Assembly (NCBI GenBank): GCA_900766195.1
Contig: CAAFUN010000006.1
Coordinates: 62,001-126,000 of the forward strand
DNA length: 64,000 bases
Reading direction: 5' to 3'
DNA from: an uncultured Bacteroides sp.
GTDB taxonomy: Bacteria > Bacteroidota > Bacteroidia > Bacteroidales > Bacteroidaceae
Shown here: positions 9,477 to 17,597 of the stretch, in pieces
How the letters are laid out: every line of letters begins with the position of its first letter
How positions within the stretch are numbered: position 1 is the stretch's first letter
Made by a program: the position numbers and the translations under genes
The notes under the pieces: generated by a model
Seen by the model: the letters and a program-made list of their open reading frames with translations, nothing else
Told to the model about the DNA's origin: nothing
Databases searched by the model: none

Positions 9477-9518
9477 CATCATGGTTTCGGAGTAGAGACG
9501 ACAATACGCATAATATAA

Positions 9519-9562
9519 ATAAAGCCTCTTATTGCAGCATACTGCAACAAGAGGCTTTATTT
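9519..9562. terminator. Bidirectional terminator between uvrA and barrel gene
   Basis: AATAAAGCCTCTTATTGCAG pairs with CTGCAACAAGAGGCTTTATT around a 4-base loop. The stem is about 20 bp with a mismatch and is A/T-flanked on both sides, so it can serve both converging genes. Confidence 0.9.
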
Positions 9563-9656
9563 GTGAGATAGGTCTTTACACATTACTCTCAATCGGTAGA
9601 GAGATCAAAATGTTCTTTCATCCTATTCACGCATATTTCAAAAATACTCAAATGCT

Positions 9657-10145
9657 TTAGAAGTAAAAACCGAAACCTACCTTAAGACCAAACCTAGAGC
9701 GATCACTGTTCACATCCCAATAAGCAGCAGGCTCCAGAGTGACTGTCCGCGAAAGGAAAAAAGCATATCCAGCTTCCAGCCCGAAAGAATATTTGGTATC
9801 ATCAATACCATGTCCCCAATCCCAACGATTCACATTCACGTTGGCACCTAAAAAGACACCTACTTTATCAAAGTAATAACGTCCTCCTACACCTAAAGTA
9901 TATACATCGAGGTCACTACCGCTATAATTCCAATTTACACCTGCATTCAAAAGCAAAGCTACATTATCCATTAAAAATGCACCTCCTTTGGCTTCAAGAC
10001 CAAACGAAGTCTTCCCCGATTTCGTATCATGAGAAAGTTCCAGTCCGGTAACCGACGGGCTTACAAACCACTTTCCTTTTTCAAACTGCGCTTTAGATGC
10101 CATAGCAAAAGTAAGCATACAAGCGAATAATAAGATTTTCTTCAT
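9657..10145 (-). CDS. Small outer-membrane beta-barrel protein
   Basis: This 162-residue protein starts with a clear signal peptide (MKKILLFACMLTFAMASKAQ). It continues as alternating hydrophobic/polar strands with glycines and aromatics and ends in GLKVGFGFYF, a C-terminal aromatic typical of barrels inserted by the BAM complex. The size suggests eight strands (OmpA/OmpW-like porin fold). I chose the start at 10145 because the in-frame codons upstream encode a basic non-signal stretch overlapping the next gene. It lies 4 bp after the stop of the small membrane protein gene, so the two are probably cotranscribed. The specific role is unknown. Confidence 0.8.
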   Translation of the reverse strand: MKKILLFACMLTFAMASKAQFEKGKWFVSPSVTGLELSHDTKSGKTSFGLEAKGGAFLMDNVALLLNAGVNWNYSGSDLDVYTLGVGGRYYFDKVGVFLGANVNVNRWDWGHGIDDTKYSFGLEAGYAFFLSRTVTLEPAAYWDVNSDRSRFGLKVGFGFYF

Positions 10146-10149
10146 AATG

Positions 10150-10380
10150 TTATGTTTTTGAGTTGTTACAGTTTTCCTCTTCGTGATGTTTCTTTTGTAG
10201 ATTCTCCTTCTTACGGAGTATGAACCAAAGTAGCAGAACAATAACATACGAAATTAATACTGTCAGGTATTTCTCCAGACTACTGATAGCCGTATTCTTT
10301 GGCAAGGAATATGCGGCTGTCAGAGAAACATAGACAAACAAAGCAATTGATATTGCTGTGGATTTCTTTATTTTCTTCAT
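10150..10380 (-). CDS. Small two-helix membrane protein, unknown
   Basis: This 76-residue protein has two likely transmembrane helices (about residues 9-27 and 39-58) and a highly charged tail (RKKENLQKKHHEEEN). It could be an inner-membrane peptide partner of the barrel protein encoded 4 bp downstream. I do not recognise a family. The ATG, the tight spacing and a promoter-like box upstream support a real gene. Confidence 0.6.
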   Translation of the reverse strand: MKKIKKSTAISIALFVYVSLTAAYSLPKNTAISSLEKYLTVLISYVIVLLLWFILRKKENLQKKHHEEENCNNSKT

Positions 10381-10427
10381 AATATGCGTTAATTCCTTAT
10401 TAATAAATCTAACTATAAAACCGAATA

Positions 10428-10435
10428 CAAATGTA
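10428..10435 (-). promoter_or_regulatory. Putative -7 box for the small membrane/barrel gene pair
   Basis: On the minus strand this reads TACATTTG, matching TAnnTTTG, 48 bp before the start at 10380. I see no -33 match. Confidence 0.4.
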
Positions 10436-10515
10436 ATTGTTTACAAAACGAGGGCAAAATTTTCGAGGCTTTTGATTAACTTCGTCCCCGATATATTAAA
10501 TACAAAACAATTATT

Positions 10516-12018
10516 ATGAGACTATCCCGCTATTTTACGGTCTGTATATGCATACTTTTTATTCATATCTCACTTGCCGCTCAACCTCCTAAATATGAAG
10601 TGAGAGCAGCTTGGGTTACTACGGCATACGGATTGGACTGGCCGCACAATAAAGCGGTGTCTCCATCATCTATACAAAAGCAGAAAGATGATCTTATTGA
10701 AATCTTGGATAAACTGAAGGCAGCTAATTTCAACACGGTACTTTTTCAAGCCCGCACCCGTGGTGATGTCTTATACCGCTCAGAAATAGAACCATTTAAT
10801 GCCATATTAACCGGAACTACAGGCCGTGACCCCGGTTATGACCCCTTGGCATTTGCTGTCGAAGAGTGTCATAAGAGAGGAATGGAATGCCATGCCTGGA
10901 TAGTGAGCATACCGCTTGGGAGCAAAAAGCATGTAACCTCCCTCGGAAAATATTCCGTTACCAAACGAAACAGTGAGATTTGTGTGCCTTACAAAACAGA
11001 ATATTTTCTAAATCCGGGAAATCCTCGCACTAAAGAATACCTGATGGCAATAGTTCGTGAAATTGTAGATAAGTATGATGTAGACGGTGTACACTTCGAT
11101 TATCTCCGCTATCCGGAATATGCCCCTCTTTTTCCTGACTCGTATGACTATCGCAAATACGGTAATGGTAGAGATATTGCGCAATGGAGACGAGATAACA
11201 TTACCGAAATTGTCCGTTACATTTATAAAGGAGTAAAAGAGATGAAACCTTGGGTAAAAGTAAGCACCTCTCCTGTAGGAAAATACAAAGACACTTCTCG
11301 CTATTCATCACGCGGATGGAATGCCTTTAACACTGTCTATCAAGATGTGCAAGGCTGGCTGGGAGAAGGCATTCAGGACCAGGTTTATCCTATGACCTAT
11401 TTCCGTGGCAATAGCTTTTATCCTTTTGTACTTGACTGGCAGGAGCAGAGCAACGGAAGACAAGTAGTTCCGGGACTTGGCATTTATTTCCTACACCCTA
11501 GCGAAGGCAACTGGACTATAGATGAAGTGGAACGGCAAATTCAATTCATCCGCGCCAACAAATTGGCAGGTGAAGGGCATTATCGTGTGAAATATTTGAT
11601 GGATAATACTCAGGGTCTTTACGATGCATTAGTAGAAAAATACTATACTGCCCCTGCTTTGGTACCATCCATGCCTTGGATAGACAATGTAGCGCCTACT
11701 GCTCCCACGCACCTCACAGTCAGCTACCAGTCGGACGGGTACATCCACCTAAGTTGGACTGCCTCTACGGACAATGACTCCAAAAACAAACCTTCGTATA
11801 TCATTTACGGTTCAGATAACTATCCCGTTGATATCACGAATGCAGAGAATATTCTTGCGCAAAATATAAAAGCGAATGAATTCACCTACACGGCTATTTA
11901 CCCTTGGATGAATAAAAAATATTTTGCAGTCACAGCCACTGACCGATGTGGAAACGAGAGTAATGCCTTGCAACAAGATAAGACTAAAGTTGCAGATAAT
12001 CCAGCTTTATCACAATAA
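10516..12018 (+). CDS. GHL10 (DUF187) family glycoside hydrolase, secreted (second copy)
   Basis: This 500-residue paralogue of the protein at 4959-6473 has a signal peptide to about residue 22 (ISLAAQPPK). The same ordered motifs follow: YEVRAAWVTTAYGLDWP, FNTVLFQARTRGDVLY, ECHKRGMECHAWIVSIP, YDVDGVHFDYLRYPEY and a C-terminal FN3-like domain (APTAPTHLTVSY). The two copies differ strongly outside the motifs, so they are old paralogues rather than a recent duplication. A cell-wall glycan role like DigH is plausible. Its last 35 bp overlap the 3' end of the converging YhcH-family gene. Confidence 0.82.
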   Translation: MRLSRYFTVCICILFIHISLAAQPPKYEVRAAWVTTAYGLDWPHNKAVSPSSIQKQKDDLIEILDKLKAANFNTVLFQARTRGDVLYRSEIEPFNAILTGTTGRDPGYDPLAFAVEECHKRGMECHAWIVSIPLGSKKHVTSLGKYSVTKRNSEICVPYKTEYFLNPGNPRTKEYLMAIVREIVDKYDVDGVHFDYLRYPEYAPLFPDSYDYRKYGNGRDIAQWRRDNITEIVRYIYKGVKEMKPWVKVSTSPVGKYKDTSRYSSRGWNAFNTVYQDVQGWLGEGIQDQVYPMTYFRGNSFYPFVLDWQEQSNGRQVVPGLGIYFLHPSEGNWTIDEVERQIQFIRANKLAGEGHYRVKYLMDNTQGLYDALVEKYYTAPALVPSMPWIDNVAPTAPTHLTVSYQSDGYIHLSWTASTDNDSKNKPSYIIYGSDNYPVDITNAENILAQNIKANEFTYTAIYPWMNKKYFAVTATDRCGNESNALQQDKTKVADNPALSQ

Positions 12019-12607
12019 CTCTGATATGTTGGTCCGCCTTATCAGTAGCCACCTTTGCTATATGCCAATCACCGGGGAAGAATAAGAAGAACTGTCCGGG
12101 TGTAGAGTCGAGAAAAGTTGTTTTTGACGGATCGTAGTCATAATGAATCACATCATTCTTCTCACTATATTCGCAATTGGGTTTTGAAGTGGCATGATCT
12201 AATAGTCCAAAACGCTCGGTACCCTTTACAACATATTGCAAATCAATATGCTTACGATGCGACTCTGACCCTCTCTTCTCCAAAGGATCATTCACACCGT
12301 CTTCTACCGAAGCTACAAGAGTGGTTCCTTCTATCGGATATCTTCCTGCAGGCATTGTAACTAAATCTTGTGTTGCCAACCAGTGAAATGCTGCCTTCCA
12401 CTGCTTCGGATTGGCTTCGTACTGAGACTTAAATTCAGATAAATTGGTAGACAAGTCGGGTTTTGCCTTAAAACCGTCATTCCAAACTCCGGACTTCACC
12501 CATTTTTTCAAAGCTTTATCCCCCATATTTCCTTTGGCCTGAGCCGAGGCCGATAAGCTAACGGTCAATGTCAATGCCGCAAACAATAAAAGTCTAATAT
12601 TCTTCAT
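11984..12607 (-). CDS. Secreted YhcH/YjgK/YiaL (DUF386) family protein
   Basis: This 207-residue protein is a cupin-like member of the YhcH/YjgK/YiaL family, which includes EbgC, the small subunit of the evolved beta-galactosidase. The core HRKHIDLQYVVKGTE (around residue 120) and FFPGDWHIAKV carry the conserved metal-binding His and Glu residues. It is longer than the usual 150 residues because it has a signal peptide (to about residue 23, SASAQ) and an extra N-terminal helical part. Export is unusual for this family as I know it. It is divergent from the GH43-GH35 fusion gene at 12785, so a link to galactoside use is possible but inferred. Confidence 0.8.
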   Translation of the reverse strand: MKNIRLLLFAALTLTVSLSASAQAKGNMGDKALKKWVKSGVWNDGFKAKPDLSTNLSEFKSQYEANPKQWKAAFHWLATQDLVTMPAGRYPIEGTTLVASVEDGVNDPLEKRGSESHRKHIDLQYVVKGTERFGLLDHATSKPNCEYSEKNDVIHYDYDPSKTTFLDSTPGQFFLFFPGDWHIAKVATDKADQHIRVIVIKLDYLQL

Positions 12608-12640
12608 GTCAATAACAGTTATATGATTATATTACGCATA

Positions 12641-12648
12641 CAAAGATA
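12641..12648 (-). promoter_or_regulatory. Putative -7 box of YhcH-family gene
   Basis: It reads TATCTTTG on the minus strand, 34 bp before the start at 12607. Confidence 0.45.
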
Positions 12649-12731
12649 AAAGGAGACATTCGTCTTCAATTTAAACCATCTGTCCCCCAATTATGAACTA
12701 TTTACAGCCACAAAACTATAAAAAGCTTTGT

Positions 12732-12739
12732 TATCTTTG
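12732..12739 (+). promoter_or_regulatory. Putative -7 box of GH43-GH35 gene
   Basis: It reads TATCTTTG, 46 bp before the start codon at 12785. The two divergent -7 boxes are less than 100 bp apart. Confidence 0.45.
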
Positions 12740-12784
12740 ACGATTAATATTTATTTTTTTAACAACTAATAAATCGATGTAAGC

Positions 12785-15700
12785 ATGAGACACTTATTTT
12801 GGAGTATGACATTAACTATGCTTTGTCTGCTGGGAGCATTTTCTGCAAAAGCTAACACAGACATCGAAAAGAATAATGGCATATCCCCCGGCGAGGTATG
12901 GAAAGACACCAATGGCAATCCTATTAATGCACATGGAGGAGGCATCCTCTATTACGAAGGAACCTACTATTGGTATGGAGAATATAAAAAAGGAAAGACA
13001 ATCCTGCCGGATTGGGCAACATGGGAATGTTACCGGACCGATGTAACCGGAGTAAGCTGCTACTCATCGAAAGATTTGATGAACTGGAAGTTTGAAGGAA
13101 TTGTACTTCCTGCCGTAAAGGATAACGAGAAGAGTGACCTGCATCCCAGCCAAGTGGTAGAGCGACCCAAAGTAGTCTATAATGCAAAAACCGGAAAGTT
13201 CGTCATGTGGATGCACATTGATAGTCCTGATTATGGCAAGGCTGCTGCTGGAGTTGCAATCAGCGATTCTCCCACTGGTCCATTCACCTATCAAGGAAGC
13301 TTCCGCCCCAACAACGCCATGAGTCGTGATCAGACGGTATTTGTTGACGATGATGGACGCGCCTATCAATTTTATTCTTCCGAAAACAATGCTACACTTT
13401 ATACAAGTCTTTTAAGTGATGACTACCTGAAACCAAGCGGACGCTACACACGCAACTTTATAGGAAAAAGTCGTGAAGCTCCGGCCGTGTTCAAATACAA
13501 TGGTAAATACTATATGCTTTCTTCCGGTTGCACCGGATGGGATCCTAATGTAGCAGAACTAGCTGTGGCAGATTCGATCATGGGTGAATGGAAAACCATC
13601 AACAATCCATGTACCGGACCGGATGCCGACAAAACCTTCTATGCCCAAAGCACTTATGTACAAAAGGTGGAAGGAAAGGGAAACGCCTATATCGCCATGT
13701 TCGACCGCTGGAATAAAAAGAATCTGGAAGATTCGCGCTACGTATGGCTTCCACTTGAATTCAGCAAGAACGGCAACATCACTATACCTTGGCTTGACAG
13801 TTGGAGTCCTGCCAACCAATGGAAAGGTCAGGGTGATTTCACCATTGGCAATAAAACATTTTTGCTGAACGGCAAACCCTTTGTGGTCAAAGCTGCCGAA
13901 CTTCATTATCCGCGCATACCCAAACCTTACTGGGATCAACGCATTAAACTGTGCAAAGCTTTAGGTATGAATACCGTCTGCCTCTATGTATTCTGGAATG
14001 CACACGAGCCCCGTCCGGGAGAGTTTGATTTCAAAGGACAAAACGATTTGGCGGAGTTTTGCCGCTTATGCCAACAGAACGACATGTATGTCATTCTCCG
14101 TCCAGGGCCATACGTATGTGCCGAATGGGAAATGGGCGGATTGCCTTGGTGGCTGCTCAAGAAGAAAGACATCCGTTTGCGCGAGTCCGACCCCTACTTC
14201 ATTGAGCGTGTAGGTATCTTCGAGAAAGCTGTAGCAGAGCAGGTAACCAACCTTACCATCCAAAAAGGCGGTCCTATCATTATGGTACAAGTTGAGAACG
14301 AATACGGTTCTTATGGAGAAGACAAAGGCTATGTGTCACAAATACGAGACATCGTACGCACCAACTATCCGGGAATGACGCTGTTTCAATGTGACTGGTC
14401 GTCCAACTTTACCAAGAACGGTCTTCACGACTTGGCATGGACCATGAACTTTGGAACAGGAGCCAATATCGACCAGCAATTTGCAAAGCTAAAGGAACTA
14501 CGCCCGACAAGTCCACTAATGTGCTCCGAATTTTGGAGTGGATGGTTTGACAAATGGGGAGCACATCACGAAACACGTCCGGCTGCCGACATGATCAAAG
14601 GCATTGACGAGATGTTATCTAAGAACATTTCATTCAGCCTGTATATGACTCACGGAGGAACCAATTGGGGACATTGGGCGGGAGCAAACTCTCCCGGATT
14701 TGCTCCTGACGTGACTTCTTACGATTATGATGCTCCTATCAGTGAATCAGGACAAACCACTCCGAAATATTGGGAACTGAGAAAAGTGCTGGAAAAATAC
14801 ATGTACGGTGAGAAACAGGCTAAAGTGCCCGCACTGATCAAAGCTATCAGCATTTCTGCTTTTCAATTTACCGAAATGGCTCCATTGTTTAAAAACCTCC
14901 CTATAGCAAAGACAGACTATAATATCCGCACGATGGAAGAGTATGATCAAGGCTTCGGAAGCATCCTTTACCGTACTACATTGCCAGAAATGAAATCGGC
15001 ATCTGTGCTCACAGTGAACGAAGCTCATGACTATGCTCAAATTTTCCTCAACGAGAAATACATCGGTAAACTGGATCGCAGAAATGGTGAGAAACAAATC
15101 GCATTGCCTGCCTGCGACAAAGATGCGCAACTTGATATTCTGGTAGAAGCCATGGGACGTATTAACTTCGGACGAGCCATTAAAGACTTCAAAGGCATTA
15201 CAAAGAATGTGGAACTTACTGTCGACATCAATGGCCGCCCCTTTACTTGCGATTTAAAAGAATGGGACGTCTATAACTTGGAAGATACTTATAACTTTTA
15301 TAAGAACATGAAGTTCAGCCCTATCAGCTCTTTGACGGACAAACTAGGACAACGCATTCCGGGATGTTATCGTACCACTTTCAACGTAAAAACTCCGGGT
15401 GACACCTTCCTCAACTTTGAAACCTGGGGCAAAGGACTGGTATACGTCAACGGACACGGTTTAGGCAGGATTTGGGAGATAGGTCCTCAACAGACACTTT
15501 ACGTACCTGGCTGCTGGCTTAAAAAAGGAGAGAATGAAATCATCGTATTCGATATTATCGGTCCGAAAGAAGCCAAGTGTGAAGGACTCGAACAGCCTCT
15601 GCTCGATCAACTGCTTGTAAACAAGCCACTCACTCACCGCAAAGAAGGAGAGAAACTGGATTTATCCAAAGAAAAAGAGATCCTTTCCGGCAGTTTCAAA

Positions 15701-16108
15701 TCAGGCAACGGCTGGCAAGAAGTCAAGTTCAACCAACCGGTAATCGGACGTTACCTCTGCCTCGAAGCATTGAACGCTCAGGATGGAAAAGAGCTGACTT
15801 GCATAGCAGAAATGTATCTTCTGAATGAAAACGGCGAACGCCTGTCTCGCGAGCCATGGATTGTGAACTATGCCGACAGTGAAGATGTCTCACATGCCAA
15901 CTGTTCTGCCGATAAGTTCTTCGATTTGCAGGAGTCTACTTATTGGAGCACAACCAAAGGCAGTCCCTATCCGCATGCCGTTGTGATAGATTTGGGAGCC
16001 ATGCACACGCTTACCGGTCTGCAATACCTACCTCGTATGGAAAGTGAAGCTCCCGGTAGCATTAAGGACTTTAAAATTTATGTAAAGTCAGAGAACTTTA
16101 AGTATTAA
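12785..16108 (+). CDS. Secreted bifunctional GH43_24-like / GH35 beta-galactosidase fusion
   Basis: This 1107-residue protein has a signal peptide (to about residue 23). Residues about 33-345 form a GH43 subfamily 24-like propeller (INAHGGGILYYEGTYYWYGE). They have Glu126 (ERPK), Glu231 (REAP) and Gln288 (AQST) where exo-beta-1,3-galactanases carry their catalytic set, including the unusual glutamine base. From residue 351 a complete GH35 beta-galactosidase follows. Its acid/base is Glu506 (VENEYGSYG) and its nucleophile Glu582 (CSEFWSGW). Jelly-roll domains and a C-terminal F5/8C-like domain (about 970-1107) end the protein. It should release terminal galactose from beta-galactans, probably arabinogalactan. 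The N-terminal domain is homologous to the free enzyme at 31382-32515. Confidence 0.88.
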   Translation: MRHLFWSMTLTMLCLLGAFSAKANTDIEKNNGISPGEVWKDTNGNPINAHGGGILYYEGTYYWYGEYKKGKTILPDWATWECYRTDVTGVSCYSSKDLMNWKFEGIVLPAVKDNEKSDLHPSQVVERPKVVYNAKTGKFVMWMHIDSPDYGKAAAGVAISDSPTGPFTYQGSFRPNNAMSRDQTVFVDDDGRAYQFYSSENNATLYTSLLSDDYLKPSGRYTRNFIGKSREAPAVFKYNGKYYMLSSGCTGWDPNVAELAVADSIMGEWKTINNPCTGPDADKTFYAQSTYVQKVEGKGNAYIAMFDRWNKKNLEDSRYVWLPLEFSKNGNITIPWLDSWSPANQWKGQGDFTIGNKTFLLNGKPFVVKAAELHYPRIPKPYWDQRIKLCKALGMNTVCLYVFWNAHEPRPGEFDFKGQNDLAEFCRLCQQNDMYVILRPGPYVCAEWEMGGLPWWLLKKKDIRLRESDPYFIERVGIFEKAVAEQVTNLTIQKGGPIIMVQVENEYGSYGEDKGYVSQIRDIVRTNYPGMTLFQCDWSSNFTKNGLHDLAWTMNFGTGANIDQQFAKLKELRPTSPLMCSEFWSGWFDKWGAHHETRPAADMIKGIDEMLSKNISFSLYMTHGGTNWGHWAGANSPGFAPDVTSYDYDAPISESGQTTPKYWELRKVLEKYMYGEKQAKVPALIKAISISAFQFTEMAPLFKNLPIAKTDYNIRTMEEYDQGFGSILYRTTLPEMKSASVLTVNEAHDYAQIFLNEKYIGKLDRRNGEKQIALPACDKDAQLDILVEAMGRINFGRAIKDFKGITKNVELTVDINGRPFTCDLKEWDVYNLEDTYNFYKNMKFSPISSLTDKLGQRIPGCYRTTFNVKTPGDTFLNFETWGKGLVYVNGHGLGRIWEIGPQQTLYVPGCWLKKGENEIIVFDIIGPKEAKCEGLEQPLLDQLLVNKPLTHRKEGEKLDLSKEKEILSGSFKSGNGWQEVKFNQPVIGRYLCLEALNAQDGKELTCIAEMYLLNENGERLSREPWIVNYADSEDVSHANCSADKFFDLQESTYWSTTKGSPYPHAVVIDLGAMHTLTGLQYLPRMESEAPGSIKDFKIYVKSENFKY

Positions 16109-16195
16109 CAAACAAAGGTTTTTTCATATTTTATCCTACATCCTACACTCATTTTAGTAAACATTTGATTAACAACATAATACATCTTTTTTTTA

Positions 16196-16248
16196 GCGTG
16201 TAGGACGAGTGTAGGATGCGTGTAGGATTGGGGCAATCCTACACGCAT
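16196..16248 (+). terminator. Hairpin with 11-bp direct repeats, likely terminator
   Basis: GTGTAGGA occurs three times at 11-bp spacing. The last copy is inside a perfect 14-bp stem, ATGCGTGTAGGATT (16216-16229) with AATCCTACACGCAT (16235-16248), followed by TTATTTT. The complementary ATCCTACATCCTACACTC at 16133-16150 could pair with the earlier copies. It could terminate the fusion gene or hold a switchable structure. Confidence 0.6.
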
Positions 16249-16539
16249 TTATTTTCAAATAATGACTCTATACTTCACAAATCATTTACTCTTCAGTATT
16301 ACGATAATAGCATACATTATCCTTCATATCGCAATGACATATCGCTATATATAGCATATCAAGCTCATACCACTATGTATCACATACAACACTTCAACCT
16401 TTATCCAGTGAAATATATTAACTTTACCATTCACTTTATCGTGAATTTGCAGAATGCAAAAAACACTACTTAATTGCCCGAATTTGCCCAAATTCGTCAC
16501 TGATTTGTTTCAAAAGGCCCAATTTTCACTCGTTTGGAA

Positions 16540-16617
16540 CGATAGTATGTACCAATACTCCGCATTTACCACTTAATCGTGGAGCTATCGCCAAATAATA
16601 CATATCCCTTATTTGGC
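16540..16617. repeat. Nested inverted repeats
   Basis: CGATAG (16540) pairs with CTATCG (16585), and ACTCC inside it faces GGAG. Directly after, GCCAAATAA (16590) pairs with TTATTTGGC (16609-16617). Two adjacent stems suggest a structured RNA or element remnant. There is no identifiable family. Confidence 0.45.
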
Positions 16618-16690
16618 AATGATGGTACTATAAAAACAGGTAATAAGCTTAAGAAAAGCTTCACTTCACCACTATACTTTTATTTCATTT

Positions 16691-16806
16691 GCATAAGCAT
16701 TACTTTGGCTCCCACACGGGATCCGGACGGTTCCCATGCCGGAACTGGCGGGCTCCGCTAGCGGATCCGGATGGATCCCACGCGGGAAATAGAGAAATGC
16801 TTATGC
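16691..16806. repeat. Four-unit 22-bp palindromic tandem array (array B) inside an inverted repeat
   Basis: Units start at 16709, 16731, 16753 and 16775, exactly 22 bp apart. Their cores are TCCC-ACAC-GGGA, TCCC-ATGC-CGGA, TCCG-CTAG-CGGA and TCCC-ACGC-GGGA. The third unit swaps the inner C-G pair for G-C, a compensating change that keeps the dyad. The array is GC-rich in an AT-rich region. It is bounded by GCATAAGCATT (16691-16701) and its exact inverse AATGCTTATGC (16796-16806). Confidence 0.85.
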
Positions 16807-17513
16807 TAAAGAAAAGTTATTCAATAGATATAGTAGTATTATATCTCATGCAAATCAATAAAAAACGATAGTGGAAGGCCGTAGCCACTAACTATTCCAA
16901 CATAAAAGACAATTTATTATTAAGCAAAAACCTTCTTCAATATACTACCAATTGTCAATGTACACAACTTCTTAAATCATGCACCATTTCCTCTTTAATG
17001 CAAAACTTTATCATTCTACACATTTATATGCTCTCTAAAAAGTACGATACTACTAAAAAAGTATAATTATTAAAACTTGGATAATTGAAGATAAGCAAAA
17101 GATTAACAGTACAATAAGGGTCAATTGAATTGTTTAAAATTTCTCAAGAACAGATAAGTAATTCCTCAACTCATCAAGTTTATATGTTTTTACAAATAAA
17201 TTAATAAAGATCACTATTTAATACAAAACGAATATAGTGTGTAATTTACATGTAATTTTATTGCAAAGAGTTTTTTGGGAGATAATAGCCTTAAAGAATT
17301 AAAAGTTTATTCATTCGGTACAGAAATAATAACTTATAATTTTATTATTCAGCACAAACAAAGAAAACAAAATAGTGCCAACAAACGTTATATAAAGCAC
17401 AATATTAAACTATACTATAAATTATAATTTTAGCAAATGAATATTTATTGTTTCTTTATACACTCTCTATCTGATATTTTTGTGCAATACAAATAGCAGT
17501 AAATCTAGGACCT

Positions 17514-17547
17514 TTTGCAACTTAAAAACTTACTAAAACTAGGTTTG
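17514..17547 (+). promoter_or_regulatory. Putative promoter of the nucleic-acid/ribose locus
   Basis: TAGGTTTG (17540-17547) fits TAnnTTTG, and TTTG at 17514-17517 is 22 bp upstream. The ribokinase start is 51 bp downstream. Confidence 0.5.
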
Positions 17548-17597
17548 TACTTTTAGTATTCTAATAATATAAAAAAAAGTCACATAAAGAGCATATC

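Larger units (their letters stand above)
16109..17597. other. 1.5-kb AT-rich non-coding region with repeats
   Basis: No convincing gene is present. The short open frames lack a start context or conserved composition, and some run through repeats. The left third holds an 11-bp repeat/hairpin block, a nested inverted repeat near 16540-16617 and the GC-rich array B. The right part (about 16810-17590) is featureless AT-rich DNA ending in a ribokinase promoter. Loss of an old gene or insertion of a small element is possible. Confidence 0.6.

Noticed and set aside
16216..16871. Short plus-strand open frames in the 1.5-kb gap
   Set aside because: They begin in a hairpin or run through array B, have low-complexity translations and lack promoter or ribosome-binding context.
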